DNA of 64,000 nucleotides, taken from positions 186,001 through 250,000 of the forward strand of contig NHZP01000025.1 of NCBI GenBank assembly GCA_003313425.1. Direction: 5' to 3'. A program made the position numbers and the translations under genes. Source of the DNA: Pseudopyrenochaeta lycopersici. Lineage: Eukaryota; Ascomycota; Dothideomycetes; Pleosporales; Pseudopyrenochaetaceae. How positions within the stretch are numbered: the first letter of the stretch is position 1; every line of letters begins with the position of its first letter. Shown in pieces: positions 11,166 through 21,613 of the stretch. The notes beneath the pieces are model-generated. The model searched no databases, had not been told where the DNA came from, and saw nothing but the letters and a program-made list of their open reading frames with translations.

Positions 11166-13126
11166 TTAGAACAAATTGAAAGCGGTTCTTAAGCCATGTT
11201 GTGAAAGCCAAGCCTCGTCTAGGAATTTGATATCCATGTCAATACTGTCAGCAAAACCAACTCTTTCAAACTCTAGCGCCGCATGACTTCTTTGCCTTAA
11301 CAATAGCAGGACGATCCATGATGGCGTTCTAAAGAGAGGAAGGTACCTGACCTTCCACCCTTCAGTTTTTCCCATTGTCCGCTCAAAGTCAAAATAAGAA
11401 TGGCCGATTGCAACATCCGACTTCTCGCAAATCAAAAAATGATCTCTGATGATCCCATAACCCACAAATCCTGATAGTCTAATCCAACCGCCCGATACGC
11501 AGCCGAAGCAATCTCGGCCGGTAAACTCAAGGTGGTGATCTTCCAGGTGAATATAGGGTGTCACAGAGCTTTCAAACTTTTGGGGGGCTAGTTGCCAGTT
11601 TATTGGACCATCGATGGAGGCCCATGAGAATGTTGGTGCTCGATAGGAGCCGGGCCTCTCGGCCGCATATTTTGGATGCCAACTCAGTGCGCAGGAAATA
11701 TCCTCGAGCCATACTCCAGCGAGATAGGTGTTCTTCAGTCGGGATTGAAAAGCTTTTGCAATACCCGATATCGCGGGTAACTTGTCGCGCTTCTTACTCA
11801 GGGTTCGCCGAGAGAACTCCGGGACAACTTCCGAGTACCACAGCTTCCGAAGATGTGATTCTGTCACATCGGATTGTGGGTGAAACAGTAAGTTGGCTAT
11901 CGGAGCAAACCTCGGCCGAATATCGTGGAGATTATCCATATCACGCAGTGCCCGTCCATTTTCAAGTGGTAGCCCATGTAGCTTGCGGCATTCCCAGAGA
12001 ACTTGTGCGCCAACGAAGTGTAGGATCCGAGGCGCAAGGAACCGCTCCTGATAAGTCCACCCGCGCTTTGAAAGCTCCGTGTTTTGCAAGCTTTTGATGA
12101 TGTCCCGTATGAAACAGGCACAATGCCCTCGGACCCACACGTACAGAGAGCTGTCTTGGCCGTCGATAAGTTTACCCCGTATTGGGAACATGTGATCAAT
12201 GCACGGATTGTCTTCTTCAGGAGTGTAAGTTAGGAAGCCGTCGGTACAACTCGGGCGAGTCTCAGCAGCGATGCTGACCAGACCGTGGCCGTAGATGCTG
12301 GCCATTTTGGCAAACTCCTTTTCCCAATCAGTTCGACAATCTTGAATGATGCACAGGGCGTCGACCCAGAGATAGCGTACTCCGAGTTTCCGCGTTACCA
12401 TGAAAACATCGCGTATTGTTTGTGGTAGTTCTGACGGGTCTATCCGTTCCTGACGACTTGCGATATTGGCTAATGTCGTCGTGCCTTCTGAAGGCATCTT
12501 AGAGCCCCAACAGTAGCTGAGGGTCGCGTACTTGATGCCTGGGCCGACGATTCTGACTAATCTTGCGTGGGTAGACTCCGTTCCAAACACTTCAAGATCA
12601 ATCAACCGAGCAGGTTCTTCCATTGTTGGTAAGAGCGAAGATGTGGGCACAATGCTGTCACAATCGTGTTCTAACATGCATTCGTGAAGCCATGCGCGTG
12701 CCACCTGATATAGGTTTAATGACGAAGGAGTCTCAGGCTTTCTCTTCGGACGTATACCGGCCCGGATGGCTGGGTCTCCTACCGAATCATGAGCGCCAAT
12801 CAGATGCTGCCACCACAGGGTAGCTTACCCTCATCCGTAAATATTGGATAGCTCAAAGCCTTGGATACGTCTCCGCCTTCATAAGTTAACCCGAGACTTC
12901 GGTAACTTGTGCCTTCCTTTGGCTTCAAGAATAGTCGAAAGTTTTTCTCATACCACAGACTCTGCTCATGAGTGAATGCCCTGCAGAGATCACAGAGGCG
13001 CTCACGGCCACTTGGATCGGTGGAAAACATAGGTGTCTCAGCATGCTTAAAGCCGCCTGGAATGCTGAGATTCTCGACAGTGATGGACCTACAGAGCTGA
13101 CAAAGTGGGTGCGATTGCACATCCAT
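11166..13126 (-). CDS. HET-domain protein (636 aa)
   Basis: Exons 13126-12829 and 12778-11166 are joined by a 50-bp intron (GTAAGC...GGTAG), and splicing makes TDEGDPAI, a linker common in this family. The N-terminus has C-x2-C pairs (LCQLC, LCDLC). The HET domain follows, with YATLSYCWG near its start, TIRDVFMVTRKLGVRYLWVD with ALCIIQD, and KRGWTYQERFLAPRILHF. The C-terminal half has APTFSWAS, usual for this class. HET-domain proteins trigger cell death when incompatible nuclei meet; the partner of this one is unknown. Full length for the family with no internal stop. It contains no NB or repeat domain, so it is a stand-alone HET effector. Exon 2 shows no upstream ATG in its frame, which also supports the first exon. 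Confidence 0.9.
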
Positions 13127-13264
13127 TCCTAATGAGTGGACTAATCATGTCAGCGCCGTGATCGAGTGAACGAAGCGACTGTAGAGTTGGCGAAAGGGTG
13201 CATCTAAACCTAAATTAGGGGCGGGGCTCTCTCGGACTTTAAAACGCCCCCACATGGATTACCT

Positions 13265-14068
13265 GTGTCCGTGCGCGTGATGCGCCCGTTCGCGTGATGC
13301 GCCGAACGCGTTTTTGACGCCTATTTCCTCAACCACATAACTCAACGCAACGATTACTATGGAGGCTGCTATTGCAGAAGTACAATCTTTGATGCCGTGC
13401 GAAAAGATCCCGTGGCAGAAAATTGCTGATAAATATAGTGTGGTGCGCTCAACGTTGACGCGCAGGTGCCGTCGAGAAACCCAGCCGCACGCGACTAAGA
13501 TTATCAATCAACAACTTCTCACGCCTGAGGAAGAGTCTGAGCTTGTCGCTTATATTGATTACCTTACTGATCAATACCTTCCTTCTACAAGGGAAATGGT
13601 ACAGAATTTCGCCTCTACAATTGCTGGAAAGCCTGCCTCGAAAGCTGGGTTACTCGCTTCCTCAAGCGTCACGACGATGAGCTTACCTCTCGCTGGTCCA
13701 CCCATATGAGCGCGGAGCGCCACGCGGCTGATTCTGGGGATAAGTACAAGCTGTACTTCTACATGCTGCATGTCAAAGTTACCAAGCACAACGTTGAGCC
13801 GGAGCACACATACAATATGGATGAGAAGGGCTTTATGATTGGAGCGATCACTAGAGGGAAGAGGATCTTTAGGAAGACTAAATGGAAGGATAGAAGGTTT
13901 AGGCAGGCGCTTGAAGATGGCAATCGTGAATGGATTACGCTTATTGCCTGCGTGAGAGCTTCTAGAGTTGCATTGCCGCCATCCCTCATATACCCGGCAG
14001 ACTCTAAGAAGGTCCAATCAAGCTGGGTGAGCGAAGTAGACACCAGGGAACCCATAAATATTGTGTAG
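13265..14068 (+). pseudogene. pogo-type transposon with CENP-B-like HTH, truncated
   Basis: The ORF from 13359 begins MEAAIAEVQSLM and carries a psq-type helix-turn-helix (IPWQKIADKYSVVRSTLTRR), then the CENP-B HTH region (LTPEEESELVAYI). At about 13642 one base appears lost: WVTRFLKRHDDELTSRW continues in the next frame and joins the ORF from 13706 with YNMDEKGFMIG (first catalytic Asp) and NREWITLIACV. Homology stops near 14050, before the second and third catalytic Asp. An inverted partial copy lies at 15545-16012. Both are dead. Confidence 0.8.
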
Positions 14069-14997
14069 TTTATCGTAACAACGAACCCAATGGGTCCTCG
14101 TCGTTCCTTCTAGTAAGGTGAACTTTCGTTCATTTTCTACTGGGCTTCCATTCCAGGTCGAAGAGAGTTCCGATCGAGATATGGAAGGCAATCTTGTGGG
14201 GGAAAGTGGTGGCACCGGACTGCCATCTCTACCGACCAATTCTATTCTCGGTCCCAAACCCTCGCCTACGTTTAATGCTCCCGGATCATTAAATTCATCT
14301 TCGAATCTTGAAGCTAATGCAAGATAGAGACACTGGTCTATCGCCTGCGAAATACAAGCAAACGATGAATGAGGATTATATCAACGAAGAAGCTACACTA
14401 CCTGCAAGGCGTAACTTATAGAGTCGATGTTACTCTTTAAATCCTCCGACAGAGACGCCACGCTCCCACACCATTCCTTCATCAAGTGTTGCTGACCACC
14501 AAATCTGGCTAGCTAGTCAATGCCGCTGACCAGTAATGAGCGGCTGATAGCGCACTGCCCTGGGAATTGTGCTGGCAGCAATGTACGCGATTAAGGTATG
14601 GGCCAGTTTACGATCGACATCGTCAAGTGTGATGATGTCACCTCCGCTCACTGAGACTGAGGACTGCCTGGAGACCATCACGCGGCCGCTCGTGCGCAAT
14701 CTAGGAGAGCCAGCGACTGCGAGCATCGACGTCAGCGAGCACGTGTTCTAGGCCCCAGAAATGGCGCTATAAATGGGCAATATAAAAATAGAAAGAACCC
14801 GAAAGCTGAAAAGTACCGAAATCAAAAGGGCCCAAAATCGAAAGGAGCCCAAACAGGAATTAAGTAACCCGTCTGCCAACGAATTTCCAACATCTATCGC
14901 TTAGACCAGTCCCTCGTCGACGTGTCTCTGTCTACAGCTATTCCCATTTCCCTGGGGCTATTCATCACCTTTCCCCCGGAACGCCGAACTTCGCCTT
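14069..14997. other. Spacer between inverted transposon copies; no gene seen
   Basis: No conserved ORF. Short ORFs at 14118-14327 and 14569-14751 have no recognisable domain. Confidence 0.4.
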
Positions 14998-15213
14998 TTA
15001 AAACTTACTAACATCCTTTCTCTGCGCATGCAATTCCTTCCACTCTTCATCCAAATTTTGAAGCTGCATCTGGAGTAATTCGCGGCGCCGGTCGATATCA
15101 TTCATGCGCTTCGTGAGATCTTGATGTTCGGGTGTTATGCGAGCGAGATCCTCAGACAGCAAGCGATATAAGATCGAGGGCTTCCCAATGGGCTCGTCGA
15201 ATAGAGCTATACT
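14998..15213 (-). pseudogene. Coiled-coil gene fragment, unrecognised
   Basis: A minus-strand frame with no ATG at its beginning reads a charged, helical stretch (RLLSEDLARITPEHQDLTKR, then MNDIDRRRELLQMQLQNLDE) and ends KDVSKF-stop at 14998. Amino-acid composition and heptad spacing look like real coding sequence with a coiled coil, but the upstream part of the gene is missing. Probably the C-terminal piece of a gene carried or cut by the surrounding transposons. The family is not recognised. Confidence 0.35.
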
Positions 15214-15315
15214 GGTTCCAATAGAACGGAACTTTGGTACAGTACTGGGTTAAAAGTTTGGTTGCTAAGCGAGATCGCTTAATTCACTGCCCACAACCCT
15301 TTCTACTTCGACCAC

Positions 15316-15449
15316 CAACACAATGCCGCAACCTCGTCAATTTGGTTCAGAAATCTCAGGAAATGCTCGCCGAGGGCGTAATTTGACGTATATGGAGCGA
15401 CAGTCAATTATATCTAAAGCTGCAGCTGGAGTCTACTGGCAGGTCTAGA
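15316..15449 (+). pseudogene. Tc1/mariner-like transposase N-terminus, fragment
   Basis: A short frame from ATG 15322 contains RRGRNLTYMERQSIISKAAA, which resembles the first helix-turn-helix of fungal Tc1/mariner transposases (RRG-LT--ER--I). It ends at TAG 15447-15449. Too short for certainty. Confidence 0.4.
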
Positions 15450-15544
15450 AAATACGGTGATATCTTCAAAGTAGGTGGAGGCCGGACGCAAGTCTATGTC
15501 GCCCTCGTGACCGTTTGTGCAGAGCTGGCTCTGCAGGTTTAGTA

Positions 15545-16012
15545 GAAGTACAGCTTATACTTATCCCTAGAATTAGCCGCGTGGCGCTCCGCGCTCATAT
15601 GGGTAGACCAGCGAGAGGTAAGCTCATCGTCGTGACGCTTGAGGAACGAGTAACCCAGCTTTCTAAGGCAGGCTCTCTAGCAATTGTAGAGGCGAAATTC
15701 AGTACCATTTCCCTTATAGGAGAAAGGTATTAATCAGTAAGGTAATCAATATAAGCGACAAGCCCAGACTCTTCCTCAAGCGTGAGAAGTTATTAATTAA
15801 TAATCTTAGTCGCGTGTGGCTGGGTTTCTCGACGGCACCTGCGCGTCAACGTTGAGCGCACCACACTATATTTATCAGCAATTTTCTGCCACGGGATCTT
15901 TTCGCACGGCATCAAAGATTGTACTTCTGCATTAGCAGCCTCCATAGTAATCGTTGCGTTGAGTTATGTGGTTGAGGATCACGCGAACGGGCGCATCACG
16001 CGCACGGACACG
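15545..16012 (-). mobile_element. Inverted partial copy of the pogo element at 13265
   Basis: Reverse complement of 13265-13770, starting inside the codons for DKYKLYFY and ending in the leader upstream of MEAA. Relative to copy 1 it has CAA-to-TAA changes in the conserved INQQLL and TDQY positions, further C-to-T/G-to-A differences and a 27-bp deletion in the leader. RIP-like decay. Confidence 0.85.
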
Positions 16013-16475
16013 GTACCGCTCTTTAGCTTTTTCCATGTTAGGCAATTTGCACAAGGAAGTGTATTGCTGCGGTCAACTAATCCAGCTAATCATGATTCAG
16101 AACGGCAGCGACCACAAAGAAATAGTGAGTCTTTTCAAAGTGCTGTACGTCCCTTTGTGTGCCCAAACCCTAAGGGCCTGTGCAGCTCAATTATCTTATG
16201 CGTTACCGTATTTTCCTGCGTCTTGACCACCCATCCAAATCAAACGCCAGATTTTAAAATGGGCTTTACTCCACAGCAGATTAATCAATTATATAGAACT
16301 TTTTAGCTTTATGGTATAAAATTCGTGTCAGTATTAACCGCTCGGCTTCATCATGCGGCTAGCTCGCTTCAACCTCGACTCGCCTGCGCTTTTGGGGCCG
16401 GTTGGATTAGCAATCAAAAGCTGCTCACCATTAATATCTCTTCGACTGAAGGTAGCATCGAATCAGACTTGCGTA

Positions 16476-16612
16476 TTGTGATATGCTAAAGTGATATCAC
16501 ACGGTGCTAAAGTGCTAAAGTGATATATATCATCGTGAATATATATCACACCTTTTTTCAGCTAAATGTGATATCACGATAGCTAAAGTGATATCGCTTG
16601 TGAATATCACAG
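16476..16612. repeat. GTGATAT palindrome cluster
   Basis: The motif GCTAAAGTGATAT occurs at 16485, 16514 and 16582. Two GTGATATCAC palindromes are present. A perfect 11-bp stem (16520-16530 with 16539-16549, loop CATCGTGA) forms a hairpin. No gene between 16013 and 16878. Confidence 0.8.
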
Positions 16613-16878
16613 TAGCACCCTTCTCTGATTGGCTAAAGTAACCTTATCTAGTTACTGATTAGATCTAATGAACTGAGAATATCAGCCAGTAGATTGATAT
16701 TGGAAGCGTCGTCTGGAACGAAGATATTCGGGATATTCAGCTCTCAGCTCATTAAGTTATCTAGCTTGTTTCAGCGTTTGACTCAGATGTTTTTAGGTTC
16801 TTAGCTTTATGTATTACCTATCTTCGATTTCCACCAACATGTCTCATTCCTCAATACTAGCAGTATTCCATTACCTAG

Positions 16879-17390
16879 TTCTTCAATTATGACTTCGTCC
16901 CCATAATTATTATTGATACCCCTACTCAATCACAGGCTAACGCAACGCCTGATGATCTACCACTCGAACTATCTAACTTCGATACCGTATTCCGCACTAC
17001 TCATCCAGAGAAGGCCGAACTGGGCCCATCTGGTAAACGAAAGACATCTGATCGAGTTATATATGAACGCCTTCATTGTCCCCCTGATAGTCCATGGTCA
17101 AATGGAAAGCGTGGTAATGCTATCTACCACACGAAGCGCAACATACCTCTATCCTTCAAACGGAAACCAACACCTTATATGAGCAGGACTCGGAGTTTCC
17201 TAGGCCATCAAAGCAGCTCACACGCCACCGCTTACCATTCTCCGCAGTAAAATGGGATGAGATGCAGGATATCATAGTAGCATGCAATCCGGCAATTGGA
17301 GATCTTCTCCTCACGTCCCGCTATGCAGCTATGCGTCATATTGCTGCTACTTTGGACTTATACTGCTCCCAAATTAAAGTACCGATCTGA
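16879..17390 (+). pseudogene. Transposase-like fragment, possibly hAT
   Basis: An open frame of 123 codons without an early ATG (16879-17250) has coding-like composition (ELGPSGKRKTSDRVIYERLH). From about 17215 a second frame continues (HRLPFSAVKWDEMQDIIVAC, then GDLLLTSRYAAMRHIAATLD) and stops at 17388-17390. The second part resembles the region before the catalytic core of fungal hAT transposases. The two parts are out of frame. Called a decayed transposon fragment; the family assignment is tentative. Confidence 0.35.
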
Positions 17391-18262
17391 TCGTCAGTCC
17401 ATCCATTGTCGCTCAAGCCATGTCCAATGCGGTTCCCAGTGATGCGCCGGATGAGCGCCCCGCTGAGAGTCCGAGCTCTGGACCAAAATGTCAACGCGCA
17501 GGGTGGAAGTTACGGCAACGCACTCCAGCTGAGGGAGGTCTGGCAGATGCCCTGGATGACTTGGCTTCCAGTCGTGTACTACTACTATTTGGAGTTCTCG
17601 TTCAGCCTCACCCTCAACGTTTTTGTGACCCTTCGTCATCCGATGCATCACAATTGGTAGAGAGCAACAATCCCCGTGGAGCACGTTAAAACACGCTACC
17701 TGAGTCGTTCGTTTGCCGTTCGTTACAGAAAAATCGTGCAATAATAACTCTAATCGGTGGGGGCGGATGGCAGACGATGGGGCGTTAGAACTCCAAATAA
17801 TGCAATCGAGAGAAACGTAGAACACCACTGGTAACGTTGTTGAGCTGCTTCCTCCTCCAGAATAGTTGGAAGGGTACCCTTAGCCCCTTATCATGCGCAG
17901 GGGGAGCCATACAACAAGTGAATTAAAGCGGCCCACAGTAGATGATTACTGTAAGTGTTCTTGATGGGACAATTGGAGGAAGCCTACAAATGGCGGGCGT
18001 GGGGCGATGATGACGTAAGGGATGATGACGTCAATCACACGGCTTGGTTGGCCGGTTTCCTGCAGAGGAAGCGGTGACTCGTAGAACCATTGGTGAGTCT
18101 TGAGCGATAGGTAACCTGCAGAATTTCGTCACCCCGCCTTTGATCGCAATGGGCAGGATAGCGCTCATTCATTTTCAAGGCGTAACTCCACCTTTCTCCC
18201 AGAATATCGCTTGCTTATAGCTTACATTCGCAATTAGTCGTTAACCTCTCCAGCTGGCACAG
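17391..18262. other. Intergenic; no gene seen
   Basis: GC-richer sequence with overlapping short ORFs on both strands (17394-17828), none with a recognised domain. The last part should contain promoter sequence for the SAM-domain ORF. Confidence 0.35.
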
Positions 18263-18270
18263 TATAAATA
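18263..18270 (+). promoter_or_regulatory. TATA box of SAM-domain ORF
   Basis: TATAAATA 54 bp before the ATG at 18325. Because it lies only about 7 bp before the first in-frame ATG (18277), it argues that translation begins at 18325 instead. Confidence 0.5.
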
Positions 18271-18324
18271 CCAGTCATGATGCTCCGGCTCCACACCTTC
18301 CACTTGAACTTAATCGAAACCCCA

Positions 18325-18663
18325 ATGGACACCCTCTACAACCAGCTCATCCAGCTTGGCTTACAAGAATACTTCCACGTCCTCGTCAGCAATGGCTTCA
18401 ACACCTGGGGAAAGGTTACTAATATCACCGAGCTGGACCTCGACCACCTCGGCTTCAAGCTCGGACATCGCAGACAGTTGCAACGCAAGATAGCCGATTT
18501 GCACGGCTATCCACGCCACCTACCTCTTTCATTCTCTGTAAGGTATTTCCGATATCCTCAATCCGATGAGATTATAGCGAAACATAATTCCTTAAGGGGA
18601 TCGGTTCTGACGAGATGCAGCCGTGAGAGCATATTGCCGCCAATAGAATACGACGATGCATAG
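18325..18663 (+). CDS. Small SAM-domain protein (112 aa)
   Basis: From ATG 18325 the first 65 residues form a SAM domain: LYNQLIQLGLQEYFHVLVSN, then FNTWGKVTNITELDLDHLGF and KLGHRRQLQRKIADLHG. In ascomycetes this SAM variant normally sits at the N-terminus of a longer protein with an HMG box. Here the frame ends after a 45-residue unrelated tail (VRYFRYPQSDEI) and no HMG box follows, so it is either a stand-alone SAM adaptor or the 5' part of a truncated gene. A TATA box at 18263 suggests it is transcribed. SAM domains mediate homo- or hetero-oligomerisation. Confidence 0.6.
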   Translation: MDTLYNQLIQLGLQEYFHVLVSNGFNTWGKVTNITELDLDHLGFKLGHRRQLQRKIADLHGYPRHLPLSFSVRYFRYPQSDEIIAKHNSLRGSVLTRCSRESILPPIEYDDA

Positions 18664-20267
18664 GCGCCTGCGTCATCTGGACCGGACATCGTCCGATAGA
18701 ACTAGCGCCGTCAAAAAATTATCACAAGTATTCGATCATGTCCGAGGCGCATAGATATCCTTCATCCACCTTACCAAACAAAACAAGTTGGGCAGAGGTG
18801 GCATCCTGCCAGTCGGTCTTCAATCTCTTCACCAAACTTTTCATATTCATACACGCCTTCAGGGTACATGATGTCGCTCTGATGCGCAGAGATATTGCTC
18901 AGCGGAAGTGTGCCCATCTCAGCTAAAATGTCCCTGCACAGCAGTCAGCAAATGGTAAGGCAAAGAAGGTCACGGCGACTGACGATTCTAGTTGGAGACA
19001 TGTCCAGTAGACACACATCACTAGGTTAAGTCTGTAACGCTCCTTAGCGGTCAGTGAAACCTTCTTGTTAATGTAGTAAGTACGAATAAGCTTAGGATAG
19101 TCACTAAAATATCCGTTATTCGATTCTTTAATGGTAGTGGAAGGCCATGTTTACACTTTGATGAGAACCATGGTGGTTCGGCAAGCATTGTTGATCCAAC
19201 TCCAGCTCTCCAAGACTCTTGCAAACTGGCTCAGGTACAGGGCAGCTAGTATCATGGCTTGTGCATGTGCCACAGTATTTCCTCCTTGCTGGTTTCCAAG
19301 AATGTCCGTAGCGTAGGAAAAGTATCCCATCCCTGGCAAAAGGCCGATGTTCCTTGATCGGTTATCATTAGGGGTTTCACTGTTAAAGCTATCATTAAGA
19401 TGTGGAGACTCTCGAGGGTGACCGCAGACACTGTTTAGGAATGGAGTCTTGTCACTTTGAGTTGCAAGCAGTTTACGGTCGTAAGCGCGCCAAGATCACA
19501 ACCACTTTCATAATCCTATTATGTCCCAACCACGCAACGCGTTACCAGAAGAACACGAGGGTAGGCTTCAGCTTGCCCTTCAAGCCTATAGATCTGGCCA
19601 ATTCCGAAGCTATCGACAAGTGGCCGTAAAGTAGGGAGCCGAGCTTCGTAGTCAAGACCAAGGTAAGTACAAGCGTCTGTGTGCACTTGCCGGAGGGTAG
19701 TGGTGTGGCGGCGGTGGGCTGTCGCCGATGTGATGTGTGCCAGTTCGACTGCATAAGCGCGTTTGATCGTCGAATAGCACTCAGCGGTATCGTCTTAATA
19801 CGTTGGATATTGGCCGAAAGTCTTCTTCTTCTTCTTCTTCTTCTGATGATGATGATTCCGATTCTGGTGACATTAAGCTCATGTCTACCGGCGCGGCAGG
19901 TATGACGGTTTATATCCTTATTGGACGGAAAGCCAGGCACTGTCATCCAAACTTTACGCAAGTATTGCCTGATAAGGACGAAATGTCGGTGTAACCAGCT
20001 GAACTATCGGCGACAAGTCCGTAGTATTCAAGGTCCTGGTTGGACAAGTTGCGCGAAAAATTGGTTGCAACGGATCGCTATTCCTTCCAATAACATTGCA
20101 GGGGGAAGGAAATCATCATTACGACACAGGGAGACCCGCGGCTTACATGATGTGTCCTGCTTACCGTCCCCTAAGGACAAGCTTTACTTTGTACAACGCC
20201 AATCAACTACTTCGTACCTGCTGCAATCGAAAGCGCACGCAGAGCACAGGCAAAGGAGCTCGCCGTC
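18664..20267. other. Intergenic; microsatellite only
   Basis: Holds a (CTT)n/(GAT)n microsatellite at 19821-19856. Overlapping small ORFs have no recognised domain. Confidence 0.4.
19821..19856. repeat. Microsatellite (CTT)n then (GAT)n
   Basis: Seven to eight CTT units directly followed by about four GAT units. Confidence 0.9.
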
Positions 20268-21613
20268 ATGGTCCGGATTGGTTCATTCACAAACATTAGA
20301 GAAGATGCTGCGAAGAAGTCAAAGTGCATTGACACGAGCTTAAAGGACAGCCTCGACTTGAAGGTCTTAGGCATTCGCGGTTGCATTCGGCTTGACATGG
20401 TTGATTGTGCGCTAGTGTGCTATCACCAAGAAACTCCCATAGGCCCATTTCTAATTGAAAGTGTGCAGGTGAGTACTACAGCTTCTATAAATTGCTTGCG
20501 CTAACAGGCCAATAGTACGATAAGGTCCCTATCTCTAGCTTATCTCGAAATCGCGTCCTCTGCGAAACTCGGAATCAGCGTTCTTTAGTAACACGTATAG
20601 ATGCCCTATTCGGTCACATCTTATGTGGGGCAGCCAAAGCCTTCTGCCTGGACCACGATGTAGATCTGGCGACGATTGATATTATCGGTTCGCACTCTCA
20701 CGCGCTTTTTCAACATCTCGCCAATCCTAAAGTGGGTGGTGCTTCCAATTGGAATACCTTTATCGCAGCAGAGACAGGCATCACTACTGTTTTTGACTTC
20801 CTAATCACCGAGTGTGGAGTTCCCAGGCCCTGCATGTCTCCCATCACATTTGTGGACATGGTCTTTTTACAACATCCCACTAAGTTTCGCGCCTGTCTTG
20901 ACATCGATGACACTGCGAGAATCAGCTTCATCCCTGCAGTTAGCGATAATGTCGTCCATCAAACGGTATCCCGCAATTGTGGTCCCGGGACTTTATGGAT
21001 CGATTACGCCATGCGCTACTGTACCTTCAACGAGCAAGGTGGAGACTACAGTAGTGAATTCGCAGCCTCAGGAAACGTCAATCAAGACGTGGTGAAGCGC
21101 TTCTTTGAGGGCTGGGACTGTCTACGCACGTCGCCTGATGTGAAAATGGCAATTGAGATGTTCGGCGACCACGAAGCACAGAGGCTTATCGATGACTGCC
21201 TCTACCTCGGTATGTCGCCGGCCGACACCGTGGCTACGATTACACGGATCACAACAAAGAACATTATTTTACAATATCGCAGGCTGCTTAAGTACTTCCC
21301 AGCAGATCAGAGAGTTGAGGAGCTCTTCATCTGCGGCCCTGGTGCAAAAATCTCAATTATCGTCGATTCCCTTCGAACGGAACTTAAAAATGTGTTCATA
21401 ATGCCGCGAGACAATTTTAGAACACAGTGCGACGCGAAAGAAGCCATTTATTGCGCGCACTTGGCGCTTGACGTGGTGCTCATGCAGGCAACGCAACTGT
21501 CTGAACTTCTTCCGTCAAGACCGCTCCAGGCGACGGGACACGCCGTACATGGCAAGATTGCGCGTGGTGTAGGATGGGACAAGATGCTTAAGTCTATAGA
21601 GCATCAAAGTTAA
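20268..21613 (+). CDS. AnmK-like protein (anhydro-N-acetylmuramate kinase family), probable pseudoenzyme
   Basis: Exons 20268-20468 and 20516-21613 are joined by a phase-0 intron (CAG/GTGAGT...AATAG). The product is 432 residues, close to the usual fungal AnmK length. The fold is followed along its length: LKVLGI then DCAL near the N-terminus, IDIIGSHSHAL, ETGITTVFDF, CGPGTLWID, MSPADTVATITRIT, VEELFICGPGAK and DAKEAIYCAH. Key positions are changed. The phosphate-binding MSGTS block reads RGCIR, the catalytic Asp after the GDF motif is Glu and the Gly-rich loop after it is gone, the NIGGIAN block reads DIDDTAR, and CGGG reads CGPG. Bacterial AnmK phosphorylates and opens anhydro-MurNAc; this protein is unlikely to do so. 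The frame is intact, so it is either a recruited pseudokinase or a very recent pseudogene. Confidence 0.8.
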
